A DNA stretch of 64,000 bases. It comes from Tetracentron sinense. Taxonomy: Eukaryota > Streptophyta > Magnoliopsida > Trochodendrales > Trochodendraceae. The stretch spans positions 62,986,944 to 63,050,943 of the forward strand of contig CM026552.1 in the NCBI GenBank assembly GCA_015143295.1, given 5' to 3'. Numbering within the stretch: position 1 is the first letter of the stretch; each line of letters opens with the position of its first letter. Shown one piece after another: positions 1-11,887 of this stretch. The translations under genes were made by a program, and so were the position numbers. The notes under the pieces are model-generated. The model did no database searches. It worked only from the letters and a program-made list of their open reading frames with translations, and was not told the origin of the DNA.

Positions 1-89
1 AAAGGCTCCTCGACGTACTCCTCTTCCACCCATGGACCAGGAGCACAAACATCAAATGGAGCAGCAGCTCCCTCAGAACCTGTCGACAT
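1..89 (-). CDS. LTR micro-ORF, copy E (3' end outside window)
   Basis: ATG at 89-87 opens a frame that stays open to the window edge. It encodes an acidic peptide with the core APFDVC and PWVEEEYVEEP. The same frame is found at the same place in the LTRs of A, B, C/G, D and F. A conserved hairpin lies just upstream (100-120). The function is unknown; it could be a peptide, an upstream ORF in the leader, or a terminal exon. Confidence 0.4.
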   Translation of the reverse strand, partial: MSTGSEGAAAPFDVCAPGPWVEEEYVEEP

Positions 90-471
90 AAGAAGTACGG
101 CTGAGCATGGAATACTCAGCGGGTACCAAATACTAACCAATAGTCATAGCATAAAAATGGCAATACATAAATCAGGAGCAATTTATATATGTTAGACAGA
201 AACAATTCATATCATACAAGGAAGTAAAGCAATTTATAATCATGCTTGTATTTCATAGAAAGCCGATGAAACCTCTTGAAAACATCGTGCACTTGACTTG
301 GCTTGAAATATCTTTTCGTACTTGAAAGCTTGTCGTGTTTGTCTTACTTGATCTTGTCGAGCGTGTCGTACGTGTCATGTCATGCATGTCATGCGTGCTT
401 GCTTGTGATCATGTAACTTGTGAGATACACTTGTGAGATATCCTTGTGAGATGCGCTTGAGAGATGCCTTG

Positions 472-606
472 AGAGGGAAGGGAGACCCTTCTTTATGCAA
501 TGCACTTGCGAGGGAAGGGAGACCCTTCTTCATGATATGTATGTACTTGCGAGGGAAGGGAGGCCCTTCTTTATGATATGCACTTGTGAGTGAGGGGAGA
601 CCCCTA
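472..606 (-). repeat. Array of short TCT-loop hairpins in LTR E
   Basis: Four spaced copies of a minus-strand stem-loop of the form GAAGGG-TCT-CCCTTC or AGGGG-TCT-CCCCT, each followed by a CTCACAAG-like or CTCGCAAG-like string. The same array occurs in LTR G (50880-51020) and in B. Confidence 0.6.
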
Positions 607-1523
607 GTGGAATGTTGGTTCTTGTTTTCTTGTGAAAAGCGAGGTAAAACATATCGTAGGATATGTCCCACCTCTAACCATGTTCTTGAAAACCTCGATA
701 AATGATGTCATGCATGCCGTGCTCGTGGGAACCGTGTACATACTTGCATTTAAATTTAAATATGACATTTGGGTAATTTCACAACACATATAACATCAAA
801 GATTGAGCAATGTAATATTCATATCATTTAGGGAAAGCAAGAAAACACACTATCATAGGCCCTAGCAATTTCCATAATTTATTAGGCATGCATTTTCTAA
901 TTTACAACTCACTTTATTCACCTTGGCATTTCATCAAACATGGTGTGTTCATTATTCATTATTCATTTAAACCTAAATCATGCTTTTCTAGGTGAGTTTA
1001 CTCACATCATAAAGGTGTGTTTATTATGGATACAATGCCCTCCCCATTTTAATCATCACAACACAACCCTTGGCATCCAATCGCCCATTCCATCTCCATT
1101 CACCATTCACAACCATCCATCTCATAGCACATGTGTAAATGAAAGAAAATCAAAAGAAATAAAGGGAAAAGAGGAACTATAACTAGGAGGGTAGTAAGAA
1201 GTACCGACCTTGAAGAAATGAGGAAGAAACCCCTTCCAAGAACGACCGTGAGGTGCTGCCCTAGCTTGGGGAACGCTCTCCACAAGTGCTTGAGCCGTGA
1301 TCTTGAAGAAAAACCGGACTTGAAGTGATCTAAGGTCTCAAAACCCCTTTGATTCTTCTCCAAAAGCAAAACCCTAGCTTAGGAAACTCTTTCTCCTCTC
1401 TTCTAATCCCCCAAATCCTCTAAGTGTTGAGAATGAGCCCTAAAGGCTCGGGTTAAACTCTTAAGGTAAGAGTGAACCGACCAAAAGACCATAATACCCT
1501 TACTGAAATTTCTGCAAAAACAC

Positions 1524-1800
1524 GAGTGCCGAACACGTTGAGCTGTGAATAGTGCCAAACACGTTGTGCTGTGAATAGTGTCGAACACGTTGTGCTGTGA
1601 ATAGTGCCGAACACGTTGTGCTGTGAATAGTGCCAAACACGTTGTGCTGTGAATAGTGCCGAACACGTTGTGCTGTGAATAGTGCCAAACACGTTGTGCT
1701 GTGAATAGTGCCAAACACGTTGTGCTGTGAATAGTGCCGAACACGTTGTGCTGTGAATAGTGCTGAACACGTTGTGCTGTGCATAGTGCCGAGCTCGTTG
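1524..1800. repeat. 26-bp minisatellite in LTR E, about 10 copies
   Basis: Near-perfect tandem copies of a 26-bp unit (GTGCTGTGAATAGTGCCGAA plus CACGTT). The block sits 400-680 nt inside the LTR start, the place where LTRs A, B, D and F have GATCGATC-type arrays. All three minus frames are open across it because the unit lacks stop codons, so the ORFs here are by-products of the repeat. Confidence 0.9.
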
Positions 1801-2200
1801 TCCATTGTCTTATCTACAACGTGCCCGTTGTGAGCTGTACAATGTACACGTTGTTTGCTGTACAACGTACCTGTTGTCTGTTGCACAACGGCTGCACAAC
1901 GTATACGTTATCAGAGCTAGAGCTACGTTATCAGAGTACGTCCTTAGTGCCTTCCGAGCTACGTCCTTAGTGCCTTCCGAGCTACGATTGCCTGCAGGTC
2001 CAGACTGTTTTGGCCATATCTTTTGACTCGTTCGTCCGATTTTGACGATTCAACTTGCTTTGGGTTCGTACTTCGAAAAGGAACATTTTTTATGTTTCAG
2101 AATTTCCAATTTCTTCCTTATTTATTAATTATACCTCTTTAAAGGCAAAATGGCAACGAAAGTGTCATGCATAAAATGTGAAAAGGTTCGGGGCTCTACA

Positions 2201-3654
2201 GTAAGGTTTCTTGGTCATCTTTCCTTCGAGACAACTACCTTGAGAAATTCAAGGGGGCCATCTTTTACTAACCTCTTGATCCTATCAAGATTAGTGTGAC
2301 CAAGTGTCTTATTCCAAAGATAAGTAGACTCAGTGCAATGTCTCTTCGTTCCAGACATTCTAGATGATGAGACATTGTCACATTGCAGACATTCATTATT
2401 TACCAAAGGAAATATTAAATAAAGACCATTAATGAGATTACCAATAATCAAGACTATTCAATCTTTCTTAATTTCAACAATTGAATTAAAATTGATAGAG
2501 AATCCACAAAGTAAAAGTCTAGATACTGAAATCAAATTACGATGTGCAGAAGGCACATAAAAGCAGTCTTCTAAAATTAATGTATTTCCATTAGGTAAAT
2601 AAAGAGTGAATAAGCCAATTGACTTCACTGCAACATTTGCACCCGAGCCAACTTTAAGCTTCTACTCCTGTTTAGTCGGCTTTCTGGTTTCCTTGAACCC
2701 TTGCAAACAATTGTAAACATGTACAATGGATCTAGAATCCATGCACCATGAGTTCGGAGGACCATCCAGAAAGTTTGACTCAATAGTAATCAATACTTCA
2801 AAGCATCTCATACCTTGAGTATTGCCGCCACCCTTCCTAAGAGTTGTGAGGTAAGTCCTACAGTTCCACTTCCAGTGACCTATTTTACCACAGTGGAAAC
2901 ACTTTTCATTGCCTTTGTTTTCTTTGCCAGCTTTTCTTGAATAACCTTTGATAACTCTTGCCTTACCCTTATTGTCTTTAAACTTACCTTTGCCTTTATT
3001 CCCTTTTCTAAACTTTTTAGATCTCTTGGAGGTATCAGGTTTATCGACAATTAAAGTTTCACCCTTAGTTGACTTTTTGATCAAATCTTCTGCAGTCACA
3101 AGTGAGTTCATAAGCTCACTTAGTGACATTTCACTCTTGTTCATGTTATAATTTAACACAAACGCATTGAAGGACGAAGGGAGTGACTGTAGAACAGTGT
3201 CAACCTGAGTGATGGCATCCATCTCTCCACCAAGAATTTCCAACTCATTTAATAATCCCATCATCTTTATGATGTGCTCTCGGACTGGAATTCCCTCAGC
3301 CATCTTGGTGTTAACAAGGTATTTCAACTTTACTTGTCGAGCTGACCTATTTTGCTCACCAAACATCTCATAAAGGTTTTGCAAAATGTCAGAAGCCTTA
3401 TCATGCTGGCTTTGCAAAATGTTAGACATCAAAGCCAGTATGTAACACTTGGTCATCTGATTGGACCTCTCCCATTGCTCTAACTCAGCCTTTTGGGCCA
3501 GTGAAGCATCTGGAGGAATTTCGGGTTTAAGTGTCTTAAGATCAAGGTTATTCGCGGCAAATACTATTCTAATCTTTCTTTTCTAGTCTACATAGTTAGT
3601 TCCTACTAAATTTTCATCATGAAGAATTTCAGTCAATGGGTATAGTCCTGTCAT
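2201..3654 (-). pseudogene. Ty1/copia gag-protease-preintegrase fragment (element K)
   Basis: A single frame can be followed from ATG 3654-3652 to the left boundary at LTR E. It begins with a UBN2-type copia Gag: conserved LNYNMNKSEMSLSELMNSL, then a Lys-rich linker and the zinc knuckle CFHCGKIGHWKWNC. A protease segment follows, whose catalytic D-S-G reads D-S-R. Last is a GAG-pre-integrase motif (LGHTNLDRIKRLVKDGPL). In-frame stops at 3585-3583, 2664-2662, 2460-2458 and 2217-2215, plus the lost protease glycine, make it inactive. Integrase, RT and RNase H would lie left of E, outside the window. I do not assign a copia lineage. Confidence 0.85.
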
Positions 3655-4881
3655 GATCTAATCAAATGACAAATAAGATAGTATTAGGGATCTATTGTAT
3701 TTCTTTATATACACATGATATATAAAGGGCAATTATTTCAACAGAATAATTAAACATATTTAAACAGATATCATCTCATACTAAAATAAACAAATATCAT
3801 CTCATGATAATTAAACAATAATAAACATTATATGAGATTAATCGATATGAGTCAATTAAAATTAAAATGCATGGATGCAAGAGAATGAGATAAAAATAAA
3901 GGCAGCTCGCAAACTCCTTCATGATCCTTCCTTTATCATCTTATCGAGATCATCATCGTAGTATCCTCCTTAACAGCATCTCCACCAATGCATAATATGG
4001 AATTTAAATGGCATTAGGGAAACCAGGATTCCATTCACCCTTTTCAGGCAAACCGAATGAATCTGCCCTTTACAGATTGTCAAAACCTACTACATATTAT
4101 CCTCTAATATGAATGCATGAATGATAAACAATTTATCATAAATTTGACCCATAACTATAATCTCATATAATTTAGATGCAACATGGTAATGGAGTACTTT
4201 TTCTTATTTTAAAAGGATTTAAAATTTGATAACAATTATCAATTTGCTCGATAAAATCTATATCTTATATAGATCAAATCCCGGAGAATAAAACAATTGT
4301 ATTTTCCATAAAATTATTTTCATAAAATTATTTTTAAAAATATATGATAGAATTTTTTTAAATCTCTACAATATTTTATTCTTAACTTGAATGTAAGATC
4401 CTTTCTCGAATGCAAGATCCTTTCATAAAGATTGATTCTACTATTATTCAAGATTAAAATAAAAATTAGGAGAATCGAAAATCCTAAATATGGTCTCATC
4501 ATAAAATAGGGTTTTATAATTTTTCGAATAAAATCTTATTTATAGGAAAAATCATTCATTAATTATTTTAAAAAATTAATAATAGATATTAAATGATCAA
4601 ATCATTTAAAAGGAAATTTCAAAATAAACTCTTTATTTCGAAAATAATTATATCACATATAATACTAGTTTTTAAACTTATTTAATTATCATTATCAAAT
4701 CTCATTCGATAATACAATAAAAATAATTATTTATTATTCATCTCATGAAAAAATAAAATCAAAAACTATGAGCATCGTTAAATAAATAGAATTAAATTCA
4801 TCTCATGAATTAATTCATCTATCTAATTATCCTTTAACATAAACAAAAAAATACTCCCTAACCATAAGCTCTGATAGGACT
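3655..4881 (-). other. Leader and primer-binding site of copia element K
   Basis: AT-rich leader between the 5' LTR and gag, without a convincing ORF. Immediately inside the LTR (about 4864-4879, read on minus) is CCTATCAGAGCTTA, a decayed match to the initiator-Met primer site TGGTATCAGAGC. I see no other structure in this 1.2-kb stretch. Confidence 0.6.
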
Positions 4882-7093
4882 TGTAGGGGGATCCGGATAA
4901 AAATTTATGCGGAAACTGGATCCCGATGATCTTTACACCATAGAAAGCAACTAAAATTATTTAGGAGTTTTAGTCATATTACCTTGATGAATGATGTTCA
5001 CCGATGAAGCTAATATCCACTCGAACTGTCAGGACTTTTTGTCGAGATTTCTCGAATAAATACTCGAAGCTCGATCCTTGTTCTTCGTTATCACCACGAA
5101 GCTTTAGAATCTCTACTTGGAATTGAAGACGCAAGAAGAAGAATATGAAATAATGGTATAAACTTTCTATGACCCAAAACCCTAGGGTTCAAAACCCTTG
5201 AATTGAAAAACCCAACTTAGATGCACCCTTGTTGCTCACAAAAATCACTAGGGACTCTCCCTAGGGGCTCACGGTTTGGAGAGGAGGAGAAGGAGAGAAA
5301 AAAATTATGGAGAATTTATGAGAATCCTCCTCCATACGTTTTAGGTGTTGGGGTATTTATAGATTGGATCAAATCCAAATCCTACTCCAACTACAACTTA
5401 TCCTTTTAGGAGTTATTTATTAATAATAACTTATTATTAATTTAAATAAATCTTAGTTTAACTATAACTACTTTAGTTATAGTAATCCTACTAATTAAAG
5501 AGTCATTTTTTCCAAAAGGGATTCCTTAATTAAAGGGATTAGTCAACAACCAACAAATCCTAATCCAATTAGGATTTCTCCAAAGAGGGGGGGGGCATGA
5601 GCCAAGGATGGGCGTGAGCTATAGGGGAGTTAAAACTCCTAATTTTAATCCAATTACAACTCTTTTTAATCCTACTTGCATTCCAACCATTAGAATTTAA
5701 TTCCATAGTAAATAGAGTTATTATTCAAGTAACCAAGTCCTAATCCAATTAGGATTACTAAAGTGGGCACCCTATTCATGGGTTTAATCCATGGGTTTAG
5801 GCCTATATTAAAGGTTCATCCTTACAAATTTATGGATATGGGTCAAACTCATTTCCCCTTTAATTAGGTTACTTAAATAATTACTAATATAACCTCTTAA
5901 TTTAAATTAACAATTAATTTAAACCATAGATTAACATTTAATCTATTTAAAAGTGATTAACATTTAATCAATTAAATAATTTATTAACTTTTAATCAATT
6001 TATGAGCTTGTATTTCTAATGTGAGCATCTCCACAGATTGCTCTGGGACATTCAAACCATGGCTTACCCAATGTTATCTCATTTACCCTAAATAGGAATT
6101 TCATTGGAATTGCAAGTTACGTGAGATATCCATGTTGCAATTGAATCCCAGTGTACGGACATTAACCAATATGGATCCCACCACATGAACTTTTTAATTC
6201 AATTGATCCTTCCAAATACATTATCCCTAATGGGCCTTTGAGATTATTTATACTATCTAACTCATAGCCCATTGCACATCATCCGGGTTTCCAAGTCTTC
6301 TGATGAAGCCATGAGAAATAATTTCTCATGTAAAACATTTTGAGAAAAACCTTTTGTAATTATAATATATTTTAAATAAAATATATTTCACACTTGTTTT
6401 GTTTCAAAATCACCTGCGCAGGATTTAAGCTTAATCGACTGTCTTACTCAGAACTTGGATAATCTCTCAAATTAATGAGTATGGATTTCTTGTTTGAAAT
6501 TCATTATGACTCAAACAGCTTTCTGACTATCCAACTGTCACTGTATCGTATTCCCTAAGGTAGAAAATACTTTGGTGGAATCAAAATAGTCAGATTACTG
6601 TTCAATTATAAATGAACTAATCAGATCTAAGGATCATTGAAACTGTTCAATATAAATGAGAGACCAACTATCTAATAGTATGTTTATGCAAGAGGTCTCT
6701 CATTGAATGCAATCAGTCAGTGTACATTCAAGCACTCATATGCTGATGTGTAGTCTCCACTACAATAGTTCGAGATAGAACTACATCTCAACTATTGAGA
6801 ACATCTTAGCATAGTGGCAACCATATAAGTGAAGTGTCCAGCTTCACCCATAACTGTGACTATATAAGGTATAAGGAACTGGAAAGTTATATCTGCCTGT
6901 GATAATCCAATCACATAACTTTCCTACAATACATCCTAAGGACCTTAATCGATATCTCACATCGTATAGATCATCTCATGATCATGGTCAATTATCCATA
7001 ATGAATGCACAATAGATAAAGAAGAAGTCTATATTAATCAAATTAATAAGAATCTTACAATCTAAATGACTTTTCTAGGCATTATGTCTAACA
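4882..7093 (-). mobile_element. 5' LTR of Ty1/copia element K
   Basis: On minus it starts TGTTAGACATAATGCC at 7093 and ends CCCCCTACA at 4882, next to the decayed primer site; length 2212 bp. It is AT-rich and carries no protein signal. Its right boundary breaks the J reading frame: the acidic run EPDTEAEAEP starts at once at 7094, so K inserted into J. The right-hand target duplication would be TGAGC (7094-7098); the left copy is outside the window. Confidence 0.75.
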
Positions 7094-7835
7094 TGAGCCC
7101 GATACAGAGGCAGAGGCTGAGCCTAAGTGACCAGATGTGATGGTTGAGGCTGAATATCCTGAGTCTTCCCACAGACAGGACTCACCTCACTTTGATGATT
7201 CCATGCCTGTATTTGAGCCCCCCTCCAGGGCAGCTGCATTAGATGATCAGATGAGCCTTATGGCTGGTCAAATTGCTTCCATGGCTTCTAGCATGGAGCA
7301 ATTTCAGAGGGAGATGAGAGAGAGCCAGATTCAGTTTCAGACTTCAATTAGAGAGAGTTTTGAGAGCCTCCAGTTCAAGACTAGAGACAGACTACCATCT
7401 CTAGATTCTAGGATGGATGGTATCCAAGCTGAGCTGAAAGGGAGAGATGAGCAGATTAAGCCCTGACTTGAGGAGATAGAGATTGCAGGAGAGGTGATCA
7501 AGAACAGAGTAGACTCCATCTTGTCTCTGAATGAAAGGAAGGCAGTGGATGCTTCTGTGGTGAGTGAGAGGCTGAGTGATGATGTCACCAACATTGGGAA
7601 GGTTGTGAATATATAGGCTAGCTACCTTCATCAGATGTCCACTTTGCTAGATGCTCAGGCTCCTGTTGTGAGTGAAATGGCTTCTAAAGTTACTAAAGTA
7701 GCCATTGAGATGATGAGCATAAGGAACAAGTTGTCTCACATTCCCATTCCTATTGATGTGGATGTCCTAGCTCCACCTCAAGCATAGCCAGCAGAGCAAC
7801 CTAAAGAAAAATTAGCAGAGCAAGTGATTTCCAGT
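7094..7835 (+). pseudogene. Env-like/ORF3 C-terminal region of Sirevirus-like copia J, part 1
   Basis: One plus frame runs the whole length with four stops (7128 TGA, 7464 TGA, 7614 TAG, 7785 TAG), each explicable by a C-to-T change of CGA or CAG. It begins acidic (EPDTEAEAEP). A long stretch rich in Gln, Glu and Leu heptads follows (LMAGQIASMASSMEQFQREM onward) that looks like coiled coil. The frame is interrupted at 7835 by element H and resumes at 36043. Its position after pol and before the PPT fits the env-like third ORF of Sireviruses, some of which have coiled coils. No homology search was possible, so 'env-like' is inference from position. Confidence 0.55.
7831..7835. repeat. Left target-site duplication of H (CCAGT)
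   Basis: CCAGT directly left of H pairs with CCAAT at 36038-36042, one transition apart. Removing H and one copy restores a J frame ending in a basic tail. Confidence 0.75.
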
Positions 7836-10368
7836 TATGAGTGTGGATTTCTGTGACACTCACTAGGATGTGTACCTATACCCTCATGGGTGTGAAAGGG
7901 TTTGATTAAGAGTCGCCACCTATTCATTCAAAAGAGATAAGTCCCCCGAGTTTGGATAAGGTCTTGATCTGGGAGCGAGATCAGGGTAAGGGGTTCAGTT
8001 AAGTCCGGGGAAGGTGTTAAGCACTCCGAGACTTCCGTTTTACAATGGTTCTATACTCCTCAGGTTTAAGCCAATTAAAGTCAATCTTGTTAAAATGCCA
8101 GAGTGTTTAAGTTAACACTAATCAAAGAAAAGGGAAAGCTAATTGGGGTCGAACCCAGGTTGGGTTGCCAACGTATTCACAGGGTGAGATCAGACCGAGC
8201 ATAGTTCTGGCACGTGAGCTTGTGCCGAAGCTAGGGGCGTGTGTGTGTGCACCAAAGGTGGCTAACATGGACTAGTCCGGTAGACTAGGATTTGGTTGAC
8301 TGAGGAGGGTCAAGTGCAAGGTATAAACCTGGTAGGCTTAGGGGTAGTTCGGTAGACTAGGGCGGAGTCTGACCAAGGTTAGGGTTGCTAACCAGGGTTA
8401 GGCCAAACTAACCATGGTTAAGGTTGCTAACCACAGTTAAGGGAAAATGAGATTTAGCCTGGTAGGCTAAGGGGAGGTTCAGTAGGCCGAAGATAAGTCC
8501 GGTAGACTTGGTTTTTAGGCCTGGTAGGTCGTAAACCGAAAGTAACTGTGATTAGGTTTGCTAACCAGAGTTACGGAAGATCTAACTGTGGTTAGGGTTG
8601 CTAACCAGGGTTAGGAAGGGGACCAAAGTCAGTTTTATGGTCCAGGTTGATTTTTAGTATTTTTCAGATTATTTTCCCAAAATTTATGAAGTTAAGGGGT
8701 ACTTAACCGTGGTTAAATAATAACCAGAGGTACATTTAATTGCAGTTAAGGGTATGGTTAAATCTGAAGTGGGCCCAAGGGGCTAGGCGGGACCTAAAGT
8801 GGCCTCCTACCAGGCCTGGGCCCCAGTAAAAGCCCAAAATTAAAAAATAGTTAATGTCCATAATAGGATTACCGACATTTAGAACAGTGATTTCAACTGA
8901 GGTTTTGACACTATTTAACTAGTGTTAAGGTGCAACCCAGGGTGGACTAAGATCATGGGGACCAAGAGGAGAGTCCAGGGAAGAGTTCCAGCATTGTGTG
9001 GGCCCCACAATGGTTCAAAATTGTTGTACCTACAAGTGTATATTGGCGGTAGATGGTTTACCGCCAATACTGAAATAGGCAAAATAATTATTGACGGTAG
9101 AAGGATTACCGCCAATATACACAGTGCTCTTTTTCATAGATTTAACCATGGTTAGGCTTAACCCAAGCACCTGGAAGGACCAGGTGTGGCCAAGGGAAAT
9201 GAGAGGGGTTCATTTTGGGCCCTGGACATGGACCAGGGCCCACCCAAGTAGGCAAACATGCTTGAATCAGTAGAGGCCAGGAATGGCGGTACTGAGATTA
9301 TCGTCATTCCTGGTTTTGCTCAAAACCAGTTTTTTGTCCATATGGGCTGTGCACAGAGGTAACCAGGGGTTCCCTCATGATCTGAGGAACCCCTAGAAGG
9401 TCTGTGGTGGTCTGCAATGCTTAATGGAGTGGTATACACCCTTAGGGGTTCACCACACCTATGAACAAGGTGGGTGAACACCCTGTTGGGTTTGTACTAA
9501 GGCTAGAAACTGTGAATAAGCATAGAAAAGTCCCCTGGAGATGACCAGGGGCTAACATTATGGATAGATTGAAAAAAAAGGAGGGTAAGGGAGTCCCTAC
9601 CCTGATACTCTATTCACTTACCGAGAGTGGGGGCTGCAACAGTGGGGTGGTGCTACAGTAATGAGTCGCAACAACTGGGGGAGCTTAAGGTAGGTCTAGG
9701 GGAGTCTTGGGATCACGACCAAGGTGTTTGAAGAGGCTGAGGGAGAGGATTTCAGACAGGGCTTCACCTATGTGATTTTTCAGGATTTGCCAACCGTTTA
9801 CAGTGGAGGGGAGTTGGGATTTTATAGGGAAAACTCTAGAGACCTAGGAGGGATTAAGGAGAAGGCCTAAGAGGGGGTTGGACCTGGTGGAGGTCGAGTG
9901 AGAGGCCTGAAGGGAGAGTTTGTGGTGAAGGGTGGAGTGTGCAGGGCGTTTGCAGTGCTACAAACCAGAAATTAGACAATAGCGGTAGATGGTCTATCGC
10001 CCTTGTCAAAACAGGCCAAATACTAATTGATGGTAGTCCATCTACCGACAATAAGGAAATTTTAAAAGAATGGGCCAGGCCCATGCACACTCAGGCTTGG
10101 GAGCTTAGGCTTAGGGGTTTTGGGCCTTGTGGTCCCAGTTTAAGGGTTGCCCTAGGGGCTGTGGACTTTTAGGGTTTAAGCCCTAAGGGCTCTAGGGCTA
10201 GTCTAAGGCTTCGGCTAGGGTCACTTAGGGTTAGGATTTTTGGCACATGGATTTTACACTAGGGTTTGATAAGGGTTAAACTAGGGTTTAGGGGACTTGG
10301 TAGGGGGTAACCATGGTTAAAAATTTCTAACCATGATTAAACAGGGGTATAAAAATTGGGTGCTTACG
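7836..10368 (-). repeat. 3' LTR of H
   Basis: Pairs with 33480-36037 along its whole length. Its terminal bases have decayed: the LTR start reads CGTAAGCACC instead of TGTAAGCACC. It contains many TAACCANGGTTA-type dyads (8340-8620) and four inverted-repeat motifs built on GGCGGTAGAT...TACCGCC (9042-9068, 9090-9116, about 9980-10005 and 10026-10050). No coding capacity. Confidence 0.85.
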
Positions 10369-10372
10369 GCTA

Positions 10373-10381
10373 CCCCTCTTT
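10373..10381 (-). other. Polypurine tract of H
   Basis: AAAGAGGGG on the minus strand, 4 nt from the start of the 3' LTR; the expected plus-strand primer position. Confidence 0.6.
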
Positions 10382-10659
10382 GCTGGAGAATGCCAAGGTT
10401 GGCGATTTGAACGGCAAAACTGGAATTATCCTATTTTTACACCGAGCTCGAACATTTAGGGATGCAGTATGATGACATATATGCATGCTGTGCAAATGGT
10501 GAGTGCAATGAAGCAGTATGGCCACTGGTGGGGGAGAACGAGTAGTTCAGACCACTGACTAGGGATTTGATGGATGCAGGGATGGCACAGCCCGGAGGCG
10601 CTAGCCAGAAGGATGTGTCACTCGGAGGTGGCAGGTGGCTTAATTGAAACAGTGTTTCT

Positions 10660-11225
10660 CGAGGGATATTGACTGAACCGATCGGACACACGGGATGTCA
10701 AAGAGGGGGACATGCAAGTGTACACTGAAACGGTAGATGCGGGATGTCGAGGACACACACAACGGTGTTGCAAAGAGGGGGACATGCATGAGGTAATGCT
10801 GCGATATGGCGAGATTGCCAAGGAGCACCCAGGATGCCGAAGACACGCGGGGGTGTCGAAAAAGGTGACATGCAGGAGGTAATGCTGCGGTATGGCGAGA
10901 TTGCCAAGGAGCACACAGGATGCCGAAGACACGTGGGGGTGTTGAAAAGGGTGACATGCAGGAGGTGATGGTGCGGTATGGCGAGATTGCCAAGGAGCAC
11001 ACCAGATGCCGAAGACATACGGGGCTATCGAAAAAGGTGACATGTAGGAGGTGATGCTGCGGTATGGCGAGATTACCAAGCAGCACAAAGGATGTCAGGG
11101 ACACGCAGGGGTGCCGAGAGGGTGACATGCAGGAGGTAATGTTGCGGTATGACAAGATTGTCAAGGAGCACACCGGATGCCTAAGACACTCAAGGGTGTC
11201 GAAAAAGGTGCTGCATGCCCGAGAA
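10660..11225. repeat. 86-bp tandem repeat in the 3' untranslated region of H
   Basis: About six copies of a unit containing TATGGCGAGATTGCCAAGGA. Landmark GGCGAG sites fall at 10808, 10894, 10980 and 11066, with the decayed copy at 11151, giving a period of 86 (once 85). Minus-strand ORFs of 84-177 aa here are artefacts of this repeat. Tat/Ogre elements are known for tandem arrays in this region. Confidence 0.85.
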
Positions 11226-11887
11226 GCACTAGCCGGATTGATTTGAAGTGGCCGAGAGGCGCTGAGTTTTGATCAGGAATAATGTTGGAAAGTTTGGTCA
11301 CACAGGGTGTGATGCTATGCAGGGATGTCATACAGGGGAAAAAGGTGAGGATGCTTTCCCATGACTCAGATGATCACAACTTGTAAAGATGCATGGTGTC
11401 GGCTTCTTCTGCTTTGTCTTGTCGGGGCTGCTCAGCGCAGGCTGGTATGACCAAGTCTAGATACCGGAAGGTCTGTTTTGAAAACACTTTTATAAAAGGT
11501 TTAAGACTTTTGTAAAAAGTTTTTGATTTCAACAGACAAAATGTTCAACTAGCTATTAGTTTTCCTAGGAAATTGCCTTAGTCAGGGCTTGGGTATCTTG
11601 TAATCTACCTTTCACTCTTGGAGAGCAGAGTATGACACAGAAGAGGTTTCGTCACCGCTGCGGATATTCATGGGCAGACCTGCTTGTCTTGTCATGGCTG
11701 GAGATTAAACTTTGGTTGGGGAGAAGCTTGCTAGGGGAGCAAATTGGATGCTTCTATACTCTTGCTGGGGAGAGTGCTTGTAGAGAGTGATCAGAAGCTT
11801 CTACTGGGGATCTACCAGGGAATGTAGTACCATTGTAGACCGCTATTAGGGACTTCTAGGAGATATGTCACTGTTGTAGATCACTAT
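11226..11887. other. Non-coding 3' region of H, left of solo LTR L
   Basis: Degenerate G-rich sequence with repeated CTGGGGA and CTACTGGGGA-like strings. It continues at 24446 after L. No ORF or RNA signal seen. Confidence 0.5.

Larger units (their letters stand above)
1..2200 (-). mobile_element. LTR 'E' of chromovirus-like gypsy element (cut by window edge)
   Basis: On the minus strand this LTR starts TGTAGAGCCCCGAACC at 2200 and runs off the left edge. By comparison with LTRs B and C/G about 340 bp of its 3' end are missing. It closely resembles the plus-strand LTR at 49414-51786, so both belong to one family. No polypurine tract or gypsy internal sequence lies to the right of 2200; degenerate copia sequence (K) starts there at once. 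E is therefore either a solo LTR or the 5' LTR of an element lying to the left, inserted into K. The target duplication on the right would be GTAAG (2201-2205); its partner is outside the window. It carries a minisatellite, a hairpin array and part of the conserved LTR micro-ORF. Confidence 0.85.

Noticed and set aside
1403..1886. Three overlapping minus ORFs of 105-128 aa
   Set aside because: They read a 26-bp minisatellite in three frames; no codon constraint or homology.
10437..11173. Minus ORFs up to 177 aa
   Set aside because: Generated by the 86-bp tandem repeat; peptide periodicity simply follows the DNA.
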